The notes: generated from the letters alone by a model not told the origin. Positions 8,542 through 17,284 are shown, counted from the stretch's first letter. The stretch is 64,000 bases of DNA from Paenibacillus harenae (GCF_030812415.1 NZ_JAUSST010000002.1:496001-560000), one strand, 5' to 3'. A program made the numbers and translations.

Positions 8542-9474
8542 ATGGGAAGCTACATTGTTAAAAGACTATCGTTAACCGTCCCGCTGCTCTTCATTATTTC
8601 ATTGTTAACGTTTGTATTGATCAACCTTTCTCCCTTGGATCCGGCCGTCGTCGTATTGCAAGCGCAAGAAATTCCTGAAATAACGGATGAGCTGATTGCC
8701 GAGACGAGAGCGGAGCTGGGAATGGATAAGCCGTTTATCATCCAATATTTGAATTGGGCGTTAGACTGCTTAAGGTTGGACTTCGGGGATTCATACGTCA
8801 CGGGAGAAACCGTATGGTCGTCGATAGCGCCCGCATTTCTCAATACGCTTAAGCTAACGTTCGTTTCATCCGTGTGCATTATCGTTTTGTCCATCGCATT
8901 AGGCGTGATCTGTGCGCTTAGGGAAGGGAAAATAGCGGATAGATCGATAAGAGGCATTTCCTTTTTCCTGACGGCAATGCCTTCATACTGGCTTGCGTCC
9001 ATTATGATCTGGTATTTCTCCGTTAAGCTGGATTTATTGCCGACAAGCGGGATGGATTCGTATAAAAGCTATATTCTCCCGGTCATTGTGATTACGGTAA
9101 GTTATGCAGGCATTTATTTCAGAACCGTTAGAAGCTCGATGATAAGCAATCTTAATGAAGATTATGTTCTATATGGCAGGGCTAGCGGTTTAAGCGAAAA
9201 GAAGATTACGATGCATATTTTAAGAAATTCATTGCAGGTTGCGATATCGATATTTTGCATGGCTATCCCCATTATTCTGGGAAGCACGGTAGTCATCGAA
9301 AATGTTTTTGCGTGGCCCGGATTAGGAAGGCTGAGCGTTAAATCCATTCTAAGCAGGGATTTTCCCATTATCCAAGCCTATGTTCTCATACTGGCAGCAG
9401 CCTTTGTCGCGTTTAATACCTTTTCGGACATTGTCAATGCCGCGATGAATCCTAAATTAAGAAAGGATATCTAA
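8542..9474 (+). CDS. cntB: Staphylopine ABC importer permease, CntB
   Basis: 310-residue integral membrane protein of the DppB/OppB class. It has an N-terminal transmembrane helix (residues 8-30), a periplasmic stretch with the PFIIQYLNWALDCLRLDFGDS signature, then five helices. The EAA-like loop LYGRASGLSEKKITMHILRNSL (in two parts) contacts the ATPases. It starts 8 bases after cntA and its stop overlaps the cntC start (TAATG), so the two are likely translationally coupled. Confidence 0.88.
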   Translation: MGSYIVKRLSLTVPLLFIISLLTFVLINLSPLDPAVVVLQAQEIPEITDELIAETRAELGMDKPFIIQYLNWALDCLRLDFGDSYVTGETVWSSIAPAFLNTLKLTFVSSVCIIVLSIALGVICALREGKIADRSIRGISFFLTAMPSYWLASIMIWYFSVKLDLLPTSGMDSYKSYILPVIVITVSYAGIYFRTVRSSMISNLNEDYVLYGRASGLSEKKITMHILRNSLQVAISIFCMAIPIILGSTVVIENVFAWPGLGRLSVKSILSRDFPIIQAYVLILAAAFVAFNTFSDIVNAAMNPKLRKDI

Positions 9475-10361
9475 TGCGAACTTTGAAAAACTTGAGTCGA
9501 GATAGGCTCGCTATCGCATCTTTAATCGTCATTGCGATCACGATCGTCGCCGGTGTATTTGCTCCTTTATTTGCGCCGCATGACCCGGCTGAAGTCAATA
9601 TGAAGCTTCGGTACGCATCCTCGTCGTGGGAATATGCATTGGGCAACGATCATTTGGGAAGATGTATTTTATCCAGGATCATTTATGGCATTCGTCCCAG
9701 CGTCCTATGGGTTTTGGTTGCATTGATCCTGTCTGTTTTTATTGGAGCTGTCATCGGCTTTATTTCAGGTTATTTCAGAGGCAAAACCGATGCTTTTTTG
9801 ATGCGAATCTGCGATATTATGCTCTCGTTCCCGGGTTACGTGATGACCTTGGCGGTTGTGGGCATATTGGGGGCGGGCCTTGAAAATATATTAATCGCGT
9901 TCGTCGTAATGAAATGGGCGTGGTTTGCCAGAGTCATCCGAACGTCCGTCATGCAGTATGCCGAAATGAATTATGTGAAGTTCGCGAAAGCATCCGGCAT
10001 TGGTCATTGGAGGATAATGGTCAAGCATATTATACCAGTTACCTTTGCCGATATCGCCGTTATATCGAGCGGTTCTATTTGTTCGATGATCTTGCAAATA
10101 TCGGGCCTCTCCTTTCTCGGTTTGGGCATTCAAGCCCCGAATGCGGAGTGGGGAATGATGTTGAACGAGGCGAGGGAAGTGATGTTTTCAAGACCGGAGC
10201 TTATGCTGGCCCCCGGCTTGGCCATTATTTTGATCGTTTCGGCGTTCAATTTTGTTTCCGATGCCCTTCAAGTCGCATTGGATCCTAAATTAACGACCTC
10301 TAACGCTAGCCTTCAAGAAGAAGAGGGGAAACAACCCGTATATGAATATATTAGAAGTTGA
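9474..10361 (+). CDS. cntC: Staphylopine ABC importer permease, CntC
   Basis: 295-residue DppC/OppC-class permease and partner of CntB. The short N-terminal region contains a first helix and the HDPAEVN and LGNDHLGRCILSRIIYG segments typical of the C subunit. The cytoplasmic EAA-type loop is YVKFAKASGIGHWRIMVKHI, followed by the SGLSFLGLGIQAPNAEWG block. Its 3' end overlaps cntD by 20 bases. Confidence 0.88.
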   Translation: MRTLKNLSRDRLAIASLIVIAITIVAGVFAPLFAPHDPAEVNMKLRYASSSWEYALGNDHLGRCILSRIIYGIRPSVLWVLVALILSVFIGAVIGFISGYFRGKTDAFLMRICDIMLSFPGYVMTLAVVGILGAGLENILIAFVVMKWAWFARVIRTSVMQYAEMNYVKFAKASGIGHWRIMVKHIIPVTFADIAVISSGSICSMILQISGLSFLGLGIQAPNAEWGMMLNEAREVMFSRPELMLAPGLAIILIVSAFNFVSDALQVALDPKLTTSNASLQEEEGKQPVYEYIRS

Positions 10362-11151
10362 ACATTTAAAGCTATGGGATGCCAACCGGAATAAAGTCAT
10401 TATCCATAATAGTTCTTTCCATTTAAAGCAAGGAAGCTGCCTGGCGATCGTCGGCGAAAGCGGCAGCGGGAAGTCCGTGACCTGCAGAGCCATTATGAGA
10501 TTGAATAAAGCCTGGATTCGTCAATCGGGAGACATTTTATTTAAAGGAGAAAACTTGAATCATCTTACCGAAAAGGAGATGAGGAAACGAAGAGGAAAAA
10601 ATCTTTGTTTGATTTTGCAAAACGGCATGCGTGCATTCGATCCTTCTTGCGTGGTCGGCGTTCATTTAAAGGAGACGCTTGCCGAGCATTTTGGCTGGAG
10701 CAAAAGCGAGACGGAACAAAGAATGAAAAAGGCTATGGAAAGCGTTATGCTGAAAGATCCGCTGGAGATCATGAACAAGTATCCGCACCAGCTATCGGGG
10801 GGGATGCTGCAACGGGTCATGATTGCACTCGCCATCGTATTGGAGCCCGACATTATTATCGCCGATGAGCCGACGACGGCTCTGGATACCATCTCGCAAT
10901 ATGAAGTCGTTGAACAATTTACGAAGCTGCGAGAGCGCTGGGGCTGCTCGATGATCTTTATCTCGCATGATTTGGGCGTCGTCAAAAAAGTCGCCGACGA
11001 CGTTTTGGTCATGAAGGATGGAGTCATTGTCGAAAGAGGAAATATTCATGCCGTTTTTTCAGAAGCGAAGCATGAATATACCAACTATTTAGTATCCTCC
11101 AGACTGGCGCTCAGCAGCCGTTTCAAAAAAATAATGGGGGAGGAGATGTAA
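10342..11151 (+). CDS. cntD: Staphylopine ABC importer ATPase, CntD
   Basis: 269-residue nucleotide-binding subunit. Walker A GESGSGKS (about residues 38-45), Q-loop LILQNGMRAFDP, signature LSGGMLQRVMIA, Walker B DIIIADEPTTALD and the switch HDLGVVKKV. DppD-like but lacking the C-terminal Cys-rich extension of many DppD proteins. It overlaps cntC and is directly followed by cntF. Confidence 0.88.
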   Translation: MNILEVEHLKLWDANRNKVIIHNSSFHLKQGSCLAIVGESGSGKSVTCRAIMRLNKAWIRQSGDILFKGENLNHLTEKEMRKRRGKNLCLILQNGMRAFDPSCVVGVHLKETLAEHFGWSKSETEQRMKKAMESVMLKDPLEIMNKYPHQLSGGMLQRVMIALAIVLEPDIIIADEPTTALDTISQYEVVEQFTKLRERWGCSMIFISHDLGVVKKVADDVLVMKDGVIVERGNIHAVFSEAKHEYTNYLVSSRLALSSRFKKIMGEEM

Positions 11152-11898
11152 ATGCTGAAAGTTGCCAATATCGAAAAATCATATCGTAAAGGCGGATTGT
11201 TTTCTAAAGAAAAGCAGAAGATCTTGAACAATATTACCTTCGAATGCTATAACGGCGAGTGTCTCGGCATTATCGGAGAAAGCGGAAGCGGCAAATCAAC
11301 GATAGGCCGTTTAATCGCAGGAATCGAAAAACCCGATCGCGGTACGATTTTATTCGAAGGAAACAATGTGCAGGATCGAACCGTGCGCTTCGGCAATATC
11401 AGCGCCGTGTTTCAAGATTATACATCCTCCATAAACCCGTTTTTTACGGTTGAAGAGGCCATTGTGGAGCCGTTAAAGGCTCGAAAAAAGGATCAAAAAG
11501 AAACCCGCAGCAGGATTGATCGACTCTTATACCAAGTAGGTTTAAATCCGTCCTATAGAAAAAAACATCCTCATGAGCTATCGGGAGGAGAGGTTCAAAG
11601 GGTATGTATCGCAAGAGCCCTATCGACGGAACCGAAATGCATTTTATTCGACGAAGCGATCAGCTCCTTGGATGTATCCGTCCAAACCCAGATCCTTGAT
11701 CTATTAAAGGAATTGAAAAAAAAGCATAAAATGAGCTATGTTTTTATAACTCATGATATTCAGGCCGCTGCCTATATTTGCGACAGGGTCATTATTTTTA
11801 GAAATGGTGAAATCGAAGAAACGGTCCATTTGGAAAACCTTAAGGACGTTCAGTCCGAATACGCGAAAAAGTTGTTGAAGTTTTTAATAACCTTTTAA
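11152..11898 (+). CDS. cntF: Staphylopine ABC importer ATPase, CntF
   Basis: 248-residue second nucleotide-binding subunit, DppF-like. Walker A GESGSGKS, Q-loop AVFQDYTSSINPFF, signature LSGGEVQRVCIARAL, Walker B CILFDEAISSLD, switch HDIQAA. The ATG begins immediately after the cntD stop, so translation is coupled. Gene order D then F matches the S. aureus cnt operon. Confidence 0.88.
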   Translation: MLKVANIEKSYRKGGLFSKEKQKILNNITFECYNGECLGIIGESGSGKSTIGRLIAGIEKPDRGTILFEGNNVQDRTVRFGNISAVFQDYTSSINPFFTVEEAIVEPLKARKKDQKETRSRIDRLLYQVGLNPSYRKKHPHELSGGEVQRVCIARALSTEPKCILFDEAISSLDVSVQTQILDLLKELKKKHKMSYVFITHDIQAAAYICDRVIIFRNGEIEETVHLENLKDVQSEYAKKLLKFLITF

Positions 11899-11931
11899 TA
11901 AAGGGAAGTCGACATAGGAGGATTAAAGATT

Positions 11932-13140
11932 GTGAGCGGAGCTATGTCTTGGCCATTTCTGCGTTTGTATTTGTTGGCTCTTCTTTATTTTAGCGCCAAT
12001 GCCATATTGAATGTGATTATCCCTTTGCAGGGGGGATCGCTCGGGGCCAGCAGCACAACCATCGGCTTGATCATGGGAGCCTATATGTTTACAACCATGT
12101 TCTTCCGTCCGTGGGCAGGTCGGATCATTCAAAAGCACGGGCCGATAAAGGTGCTGCGCCTTATTCTAATTACGAATGGATTTGCTTTAATCCTATATAC
12201 GTTTACCGGATTAGAAGGTTATTTAATAGCGCGGATATTGCAAGGGGTGTCCACGGCCTTTTTTTCAATGGCCTTGCAGATAGGCATTATCGATTCATTG
12301 CCGGAGAAGGATCGCTCTCAGGGCATTTCGTTGTATTCCTTGTTTTCTTTTATACCGGGCATTATAGGTCCTCTGCTGGCGTTAAGCATTTGGCAAGCCG
12401 GGAGTATGGATAGCTTTACAATCGTGATGATAGCCATTGCCGTCTTTTCGGGGGTGTTCGGTTATACCGTCAAAATGGATAAAGGTAGCGAACAGCCGTC
12501 TGCCAACCCTAACGAGCAAGGATTAAGCACGCTGCAATTATATAGTCAACTGGTAACAAATCGGGTCCTGTTTAAATGCAGTTTGTTGATGTTGGTCTCC
12601 CACATGGTGTTTGGGGCGATTACTACCTTTATTCCACTGTACGCTCCCCAATTAGAAAACGGAAATGCCGGAATTTATCTCATGCTTCAGGCGGGCATTG
12701 TCGTATTGGCTCGTATCGCTTTAAGAAAAAAGATTCCCTCCGACGGGAAATGGCATTCCTCTTTTATGATGGGGATTATGCTTCTTCTGGCAGTAGCGGC
12801 GCTATTCGTAAGCCTTTCTATATATGCAGGAGCTGTCTTTTTTTATGCGGGCGCCATTTTATTGGGACTAGCCCAGGCCGTTATTTATCCAACCTTAACA
12901 ACCTATTTATCCTTTATTTTGCCCCAGGAGAATCGAAATGTGTTAATCGGTTTATTTATCGCTACGGCTGATTTAGGCATTTCAATGGGCGGCTTCTTAA
13001 TGGGGCCGATAGCCGATTTATCCTCATACTCGTTTATGTATATGATTTGCGCTATTTTGGGCGCTGCGATGATCATTCTTTCCTATGAAAAAAAGGTCCG
13101 CAGATCGCTCCAAGAGCAATTCCACGAACCTGTTAACTGA
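11932..13140 (+). CDS. cntE: Metallophore exporter, MFS family, CntE
   Basis: 402-residue major facilitator with about twelve predicted helices. Expected to export the freshly made apo-metallophore. The GTG start at 11932 follows TAGGAGG (11915-11921). The loop between helices 2 and 3, FFRPWAGRIIQKHGP, is the motif-A position of MFS drug exporters. It sits last in the operon, as in S. aureus. The coding sequence is strongly AT-rich (20 of 60 G+C in a sampled line, 12181-12240). Its stop codon is only five bases from the 3' CCA of the opposing tRNA-Leu, with no terminator between. Confidence 0.88.
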   Translation: MSGAMSWPFLRLYLLALLYFSANAILNVIIPLQGGSLGASSTTIGLIMGAYMFTTMFFRPWAGRIIQKHGPIKVLRLILITNGFALILYTFTGLEGYLIARILQGVSTAFFSMALQIGIIDSLPEKDRSQGISLYSLFSFIPGIIGPLLALSIWQAGSMDSFTIVMIAIAVFSGVFGYTVKMDKGSEQPSANPNEQGLSTLQLYSQLVTNRVLFKCSLLMLVSHMVFGAITTFIPLYAPQLENGNAGIYLMLQAGIVVLARIALRKKIPSDGKWHSSFMMGIMLLLAVAALFVSLSIYAGAVFFYAGAILLGLAQAVIYPTLTTYLSFILPQENRNVLIGLFIATADLGISMGGFLMGPIADLSSYSFMYMICAILGAAMIILSYEKKVRRSLQEQFHEPVN

Positions 13141-13145
13141 ATGGT

Positions 13146-13232
13146 TGGTGCGGTCAAGAGGACTCGAACCTCCACGTCATTGCTGACACTAGAACCTGAA
13201 TCTAGCGCGTCTGCCAATTCCGCCATGACCGC
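13146..13232 (-). tRNA. tRNA-Leu(CAG), copy 2
   Basis: 87 bases including encoded CCA (13146-13148). The acceptor is GCGGTCA/TGACCGC, a compensated change relative to copy 1, with the same D-arm, anticodon loop TTCAGGT (CAG) and T-arm. The variable arm differs. Promoter on the minus strand: TTGACT (13276-13271), 18 bases, TAACAT (13252-13247). No terminator is visible beyond the 3' end, where cntE runs toward it. Confidence 0.95.
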
Positions 13233-13246
13233 ATATTACGTTCCTT

Positions 13247-13276
13247 ATGTTAGCATGGCGTTCAGCCGGGAGTCAA
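13247..13276 (-). promoter_or_regulatory. Promoter of tRNA-Leu copy 2
   Basis: TTGACT, 18-base spacer, TAACAT on the minus strand, the same layout and -35 box as for tRNA-Leu copy 1. Confidence 0.7.
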
Positions 13277-13359
13277 CACCTTGGCTAAAGTTCTAATATT
13301 CAGCATATTTTCCTTCGCTATCACAAACAATGAAATTAAAAAAGAATGGTGGAGCGTTT

Positions 13360-14193
13360 ATGTTGAAACGATGGGGACACGGTAAAGGCATACGGGTACT
13401 TATATTCACAATAGCATTATGTTTATTAGCCGTCGGACAGATGAAAGCAACTGCGCTAGCTTCCGCACTTGAACGGCCGCAGTCGCAGAAACGTTTCGTT
13501 GCCATCGTCATCGACGATTTCGGCAACGGAATGGCGGGAACGGAGGAGATGATGAAGCTGCCGGTGAAGTTCACGGCAGCCATTATGCCGTTCCTGCCAA
13601 CGACGAAGCAGGATGCCGAGCTATCGCATAAGAAGGGCCATGATGTCATTGTCCATATGCCGATGGAGCCGAACAAAGGACTAAGGAAATGGTTGGGTCC
13701 GGGCGCTCTTACGACCGATTTGTCCGACGAAGAAGTTCGAAAGCGCGTAGAAGCGGCAATCGACGATGTGCCGCATGCGATAGGCATGAACAATCACATG
13801 GGCTCGAAAGTGACGGCCGACGAACGGATGATGCGTATCGTGCTTGGCGTATGCAAGGAGCGCGGCCTGTTCTTTCTCGACAGCCGAACCACCTACAAGA
13901 CGGTCGTACCGAAAATCGCGGCCGAGCTTGGCGTTCCGTTAGTGTCCAACGACGTATTTCTTGACGATGTCTATTCCGTAGGGCATATTTCGAAACAAAT
14001 ATCGCTGCTGCGCAAGCATATGGAATCGCATGAGATCGGCGTCACGATCGGACATGTCGGCCCTTCCGGCCTTAAGACGGCTTCCGTACTAAAACAATCG
14101 ATTCCAGTCATGCAATCCGATGTGCAGTTCGTGAAGCTTTCGGCGCTGGTGAGCGGGTCAGCGGGCAATCCACTTATATTGCCGAATCCCTAA
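13360..14193 (+). CDS. Secreted divergent polysaccharide deacetylase (YibQ-like)
   Basis: 277 residues from ATG 13360, seven bases after a GGTGGA site; the ATG at 13330 has no such site. The signal peptide (about residues 1-30) ends ..ALASA. The domain starts with FVAIVIDDFGNG and continues with HMPMEP, NNHMGSKVT and FLDSRTTYKT. This is the divergent NodB-fold family (YibQ, DUF610), whose enzymatic role in Bacillota is not firmly known. Its last 36 bases overlap the 3' end of the convergent amidase gene. Confidence 0.82.
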   Translation: MLKRWGHGKGIRVLIFTIALCLLAVGQMKATALASALERPQSQKRFVAIVIDDFGNGMAGTEEMMKLPVKFTAAIMPFLPTTKQDAELSHKKGHDVIVHMPMEPNKGLRKWLGPGALTTDLSDEEVRKRVEAAIDDVPHAIGMNNHMGSKVTADERMMRIVLGVCKERGLFFLDSRTTYKTVVPKIAAELGVPLVSNDVFLDDVYSVGHISKQISLLRKHMESHEIGVTIGHVGPSGLKTASVLKQSIPVMQSDVQFVKLSALVSGSAGNPLILPNP

Positions 14194-14868
14194 GGCGACG
14201 GCTTCCGCTATTTCCTGCTGCTTGGCGGGGTCGGTCAACATACCGCGATCCCGCTCGGAGCTGATGAAGCCCATCTCGACGATGACGGAGGGCTGCTGCA
14301 CTCGGCGGAGCAAATAGAACGGCTTTCCTTCGCGCGGCAGAAATCCGGTGTTCTGCTGCCTGTTGAGCGCATCCTGAATGCAGAATGCAAGCAGCGCGCT
14401 TTCGCCGCTCGTCTGATGCAGAACGAGAGGCCCATACTTGGATTTGTTCTTGGCCGAGTTGACATGCAAGCTGACGAGAAGCTCGCTGTCGATTTCTTCC
14501 GTTAATTGTCTGCGCTGCGATAGGTCTTTGCGATGTCTGGAGCGGCTTAGTTGCCAGCGATTGTCCTCGCTTAGCGCATAATCGCTGGTGCGGTTCATAA
14601 CGGCGGCGATACCTTGCGCGCGCAAGATCGCATACAGCTTCTGCGCTACGGCCAGATTAATATCTTTCTCCAGCATATCGCCGTAAGATGCTCCTCCGTC
14701 GATGCCTCCGTGGCCGACATCAATGATGACGACGGTGTTCGGAAGCGCCCAACCATGCTCCGATTCCGATATTACAGGTTGGAACGGCATGGCAGCCGCA
14801 GCCGGTCGCGAGCCAATGGGAATAAGAAGCAGCGCAGCTATAAGGCAGGCGAACGGGAAACGATGCAT
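14158..14868 (-). CDS. N-acetylmuramoyl-L-alanine amidase, CwlD/Amidase_3 type
   Basis: 236 residues with a signal peptide (about 1-25, ..RPAAAA). Amidase_3 zinc fold: VVIIDVGHGGIDGGASYGDMLEKDINL gives the first His and the zinc-binding Glu (in EKDINLA), LLVSLHVNSA the second His, and VIVEMGFISSERD the catalytic Glu. It cleaves the bond between muramic acid and the stem peptide. CwlD-like members act in spore-cortex muramic-lactam formation, which fits a spore-former, but assignment to CwlD over another amidase is inference. It converges on and overlaps the deacetylase gene. Confidence 0.85.
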   Translation of the reverse strand: MHRFPFACLIAALLLIPIGSRPAAAAMPFQPVISESEHGWALPNTVVIIDVGHGGIDGGASYGDMLEKDINLAVAQKLYAILRAQGIAAVMNRTSDYALSEDNRWQLSRSRHRKDLSQRRQLTEEIDSELLVSLHVNSAKNKSKYGPLVLHQTSGESALLAFCIQDALNRQQNTGFLPREGKPFYLLRRVQQPSVIVEMGFISSERDRGMLTDPAKQQEIAEAVALGIRQYKWIAR

Positions 14869-15013
14869 AACGGGAATTCCTCCATTGCGTAAAAGGGATA
14901 TGCTTATCGTGGCTAATCGGAGGAAAACTCATGCACGTTTATGTTTGGAACAAGCGGGGAAAGCTTATATCATCAACAATATTGCAGACTTTTTGGATGG
15001 GGGAACGATCGTA

Positions 15014-15256
15014 ATGGCCAAAATTAAAGGAGCAAATGAACTCGCGAAATATATGACGGAGCAATTCGTTACCTACATGGAGACGCCGAAGGAACAGAGG
15101 AAACAGACAAGATCGTCAGCCAAAGCGCTAAGGGAGCCATGGCTGACGCGTTGGTTCGGATGGGGACCGGCAAGCTTGATGATATGGTGGAAAATAAGGG
15201 CGGAGCGTCAGAGCACTTCAGCTATAAAAAGAGCCAAGACCCAGCAAGAGCTGTAG
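15014..15256 (+). CDS. yqzE: YqzE family small protein
   Basis: 80 residues from ATG 15014, ten bases after GGGGGAA. Sequence blocks YMTEQFVTYMETPKEQRKQ, PWLTRWFGWGPASLMIW and a basic tail match the YqzE family, a short protein found near the competence and yqhG regions of Bacillus. One C-terminal hydrophobic segment (RWFGWGPASLMIWW) may be membrane-associated. Function unknown. Its 3' end overlaps the convergent gene 15218-16153 by 39 bases. The same frame extends upstream but matches nothing there. Confidence 0.75.
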   Translation: MAKIKGANELAKYMTEQFVTYMETPKEQRKQTRSSAKALREPWLTRWFGWGPASLMIWWKIRAERQSTSAIKRAKTQQEL

Positions 15257-16153
15257 CGGAATGAATCGGCGCAAACCGCTTGTTTCGTCAGCTTCCAAAG
15301 CGATATAAGGATGCCCGCTTGTCCAGTTGTGATAGCCTACAACAGACCAGGCATATAACATTTGGCCATCGAACCGCTCGGCGACATACCGCAGCTGCTG
15401 TTGGCCATTTATTTTTACAAGCAGCGATGAGTATTTGACAGGGTTGATTGCCAATGGTTTACTCGTCATCCATGGAAGCTTGGCGAAAGGATCGAATGAA
15501 GGCAAGGAATGCGATTTCTGAACCTTGTGTTCGACATTCGCTTGGTATAAGGCTCCTTGCGCCTCCTCTGCCTTGGACGCTGCAGCCCAGCTTTTATTCG
15601 TCGTCGGCAACTGCTCCCCGCTAGCTGCGTCGGTATAGAAATCGGCATTGCCCGACGATATTTTCCAGGCCGCGAGCAGCGGATGGATATAGATGCGCTC
15701 CATATTCACGTTATCAGCACCTTGATCCAATCCGAGCTGCAGCATGGAATGCTGCAAAGAATCGCCTCCGAAGAGCGGTTCGCTGCTTATCCCGTATTCG
15801 CCTAATTGAAAACCTCCCGCCTCCGTCGCGTTCAACACCATATAACCGATGATCGTTTTCTGTTTCTTCACGAGCACTAGCCAACTATGCATACCCGGTC
15901 CAAGCGCCGTGATCGTTAATTCGGCGTTTTCCCATCCCGCGAACTGCGGCTGAGCGGCGATTTGTTTGGCAAAAGCATGTGCTTGACCGGTAATTTCATC
16001 CGTAACTGTCGTCACCGATGAATTAGCTGCGTCAGCACGAGCTTCCTCCATGCCGATTAAAGAATACCCGTTAGAGAAACCGCTTAAAGAGTAAAGAGGC
16101 AATCCGATTAGAGCAACCGAAGCGAGCAGCTTCCGCCATTTCATGAGTGGCAA
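15218..16153 (-). CDS. Secreted protein of unknown function
   Basis: 311 residues if it starts at the TTG at 16153, seven bases after an AAAGGGG site; an ATG lies three codons further at 16144. The N-terminal basic stretch and hydrophobic segment (LLASVALIGLPLYSLSGF) form a signal peptide or anchor. The body has no motif I recognise. It contains MVLNATEAGGFQLGEYG and a C-terminal part rich in aromatic residues, RYVAERFDGQMLYAWSVVGYHNW. Likely extracellular or surface-held. Its 3' end overlaps yqzE on the other strand. Confidence 0.7.
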   Translation of the reverse strand: MPLMKWRKLLASVALIGLPLYSLSGFSNGYSLIGMEEARADAANSSVTTVTDEITGQAHAFAKQIAAQPQFAGWENAELTITALGPGMHSWLVLVKKQKTIIGYMVLNATEAGGFQLGEYGISSEPLFGGDSLQHSMLQLGLDQGADNVNMERIYIHPLLAAWKISSGNADFYTDAASGEQLPTTNKSWAAASKAEEAQGALYQANVEHKVQKSHSLPSFDPFAKLPWMTSKPLAINPVKYSSLLVKINGQQQLRYVAERFDGQMLYAWSVVGYHNWTSGHPYIALEADETSGLRRFIPLQLLLGLGSFYS

Positions 16154-16274
16154 TGAACGAACCCCTTTCCGTAGTCGCAAAGGACTGTAATACTTACTAT
16201 GGGGACAAGCCTAGATCAACATGCTTGAATTGTACGCGGTATGGAGCAAAAAGGCTGTTGCAACTTGTCGGGCG

Positions 16275-16301
16275 AAGGCGGTCATGCGACCGCCTTTTTT
16301 T
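16275..16301 (+). terminator. Strong plus-strand terminator with no obvious plus-strand gene
   Basis: AAGGCGGTC (16275-16283), loop ATGC, GACCGCCTT (16288-16296), with the T-run 16295-16301. The T-run suits plus-strand transcription, yet both neighbouring genes are on the minus strand. For the yqhHG transcript, which reaches it on the minus strand, the stem would be followed by TTCGCCC, a poor tail. No good plus-strand promoter was found between 16154 and 16275. Confidence 0.7.
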
Positions 16302-16333
16302 GACGTTTCCGTACGAATGAGGTCAGATTGTCG

Positions 16334-17284
16334 TCAGTCGATGCCCTCAAGGTGGAAGATGCCGCAATTAATGGCGGATGCCGTCACCCGAGGCTCGAAT
16401 TGCCATCGGATTTCGGCTTGCCGCTGAGCGAATTGCTCCTCGATCGCTGCCTTCGATTCTCCCGGAGCGTTCGAGACAAGGGGCTCGTAATAGCCTTTAA
16501 TTCTTGCGAGCTCTTCCTCCAGCCTTGCGGATGCATCTCCGGCCCAGCCGTAATCATAGCTCTTAAGCTTGCGTTCGAGCGCGGCTTCCACGATATTCAG
16601 CGCCTTGTTGTACGACAGGCCATTGCGCGTAATATGAACGTTGGAGGGCAGCCGGGGCGAAAGCTTCATGTTCAGCAGCCGATCATGGAATTGTTCCACG
16701 CATAAGCCCGTCGCCAGCGAAACCCCGAAGCAATGGATCTCCTCGCGCTTGCGGTCGCAGGCGAATTCAACGCGCATATTCACGCCGAGCCACGCGGTGT
16801 ATGGAGAAGAGCTGTAAGGATGCGGACTCTTCTTGTCCATCTCTTGGAATAAGTAAACGAAGCTGCCCTTCGTCTTGGCCGCATCGAACAGCTGCTCCAG
16901 CTTGCGCGAGCCGAAGTAAAGATCCTCGCGCGGAACGCGAACGCCCGCGGCCAAGCTGCCGTGTACGAATCCGAGAGAGCGGTTTAGCGCTGCATTCGTC
17001 GCTTGATCCATTTCCGATTCGGCAGCTCTTGCCTTCGAAGCTGCTTCGTTCTCATTCGCCATCGCTTCGTACTTCTGCTTATCGGTAACGAGCAAATAAG
17101 TCATCGTCTCCGGCTCCGTACCCATCCGATCGACGAAGCTCCAGTAATATGGCCGGTTCGTCAGTTCACGGTCTGCATTTGGGGAAAGCTTAACGGTGAA
17201 GTGAGCCGGAGATTTCTCCAAGATCGAGCATTCCGTTGCATCCAAGTACCGATTGACGAACTTATGAACTTGTTTCTCGTTCAT
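16334..17284 (-). CDS. yqhG: YqhG family protein
   Basis: 316 residues, cytoplasmic, no signal peptide. N-terminal MNEKQVHKFVNRYLDATEC, middle LTNRPYYWSFVDRMG and YFGSRKLEQLFDAAKTKGSFVYLFQE, and a C-terminal helical region with EARIKGYYEPL-like segments. This matches the YqhG family that is nearly always next to the SNF2 helicase YqhH in Bacilli. Biochemical function unknown. Its ATG overlaps the end of yqhH by four bases (ATGA), showing a single transcription unit. Confidence 0.85.
   Translation of the reverse strand: MNEKQVHKFVNRYLDATECSILEKSPAHFTVKLSPNADRELTNRPYYWSFVDRMGTEPETMTYLLVTDKQKYEAMANENEAASKARAAESEMDQATNAALNRSLGFVHGSLAAGVRVPREDLYFGSRKLEQLFDAAKTKGSFVYLFQEMDKKSPHPYSSSPYTAWLGVNMRVEFACDRKREEIHCFGVSLATGLCVEQFHDRLLNMKLSPRLPSNVHITRNGLSYNKALNIVEAALERKLKSYDYGWAGDASARLEEELARIKGYYEPLVSNAPGESKAAIEEQFAQRQAEIRWQFEPRVTASAINCGIFHLEGID

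Noticed and set aside
13330..13359. ATG 13330 as deacetylase start
   Set aside because: No ribosome site, whereas ATG 13360 has GGTGGA at good spacing and begins a proper signal peptide.
14702..15013. Upstream extension of yqzE to a 184-codon protein
   Set aside because: The extension is antisense to the amidase start and matches nothing; the family begins near ATG 15014.
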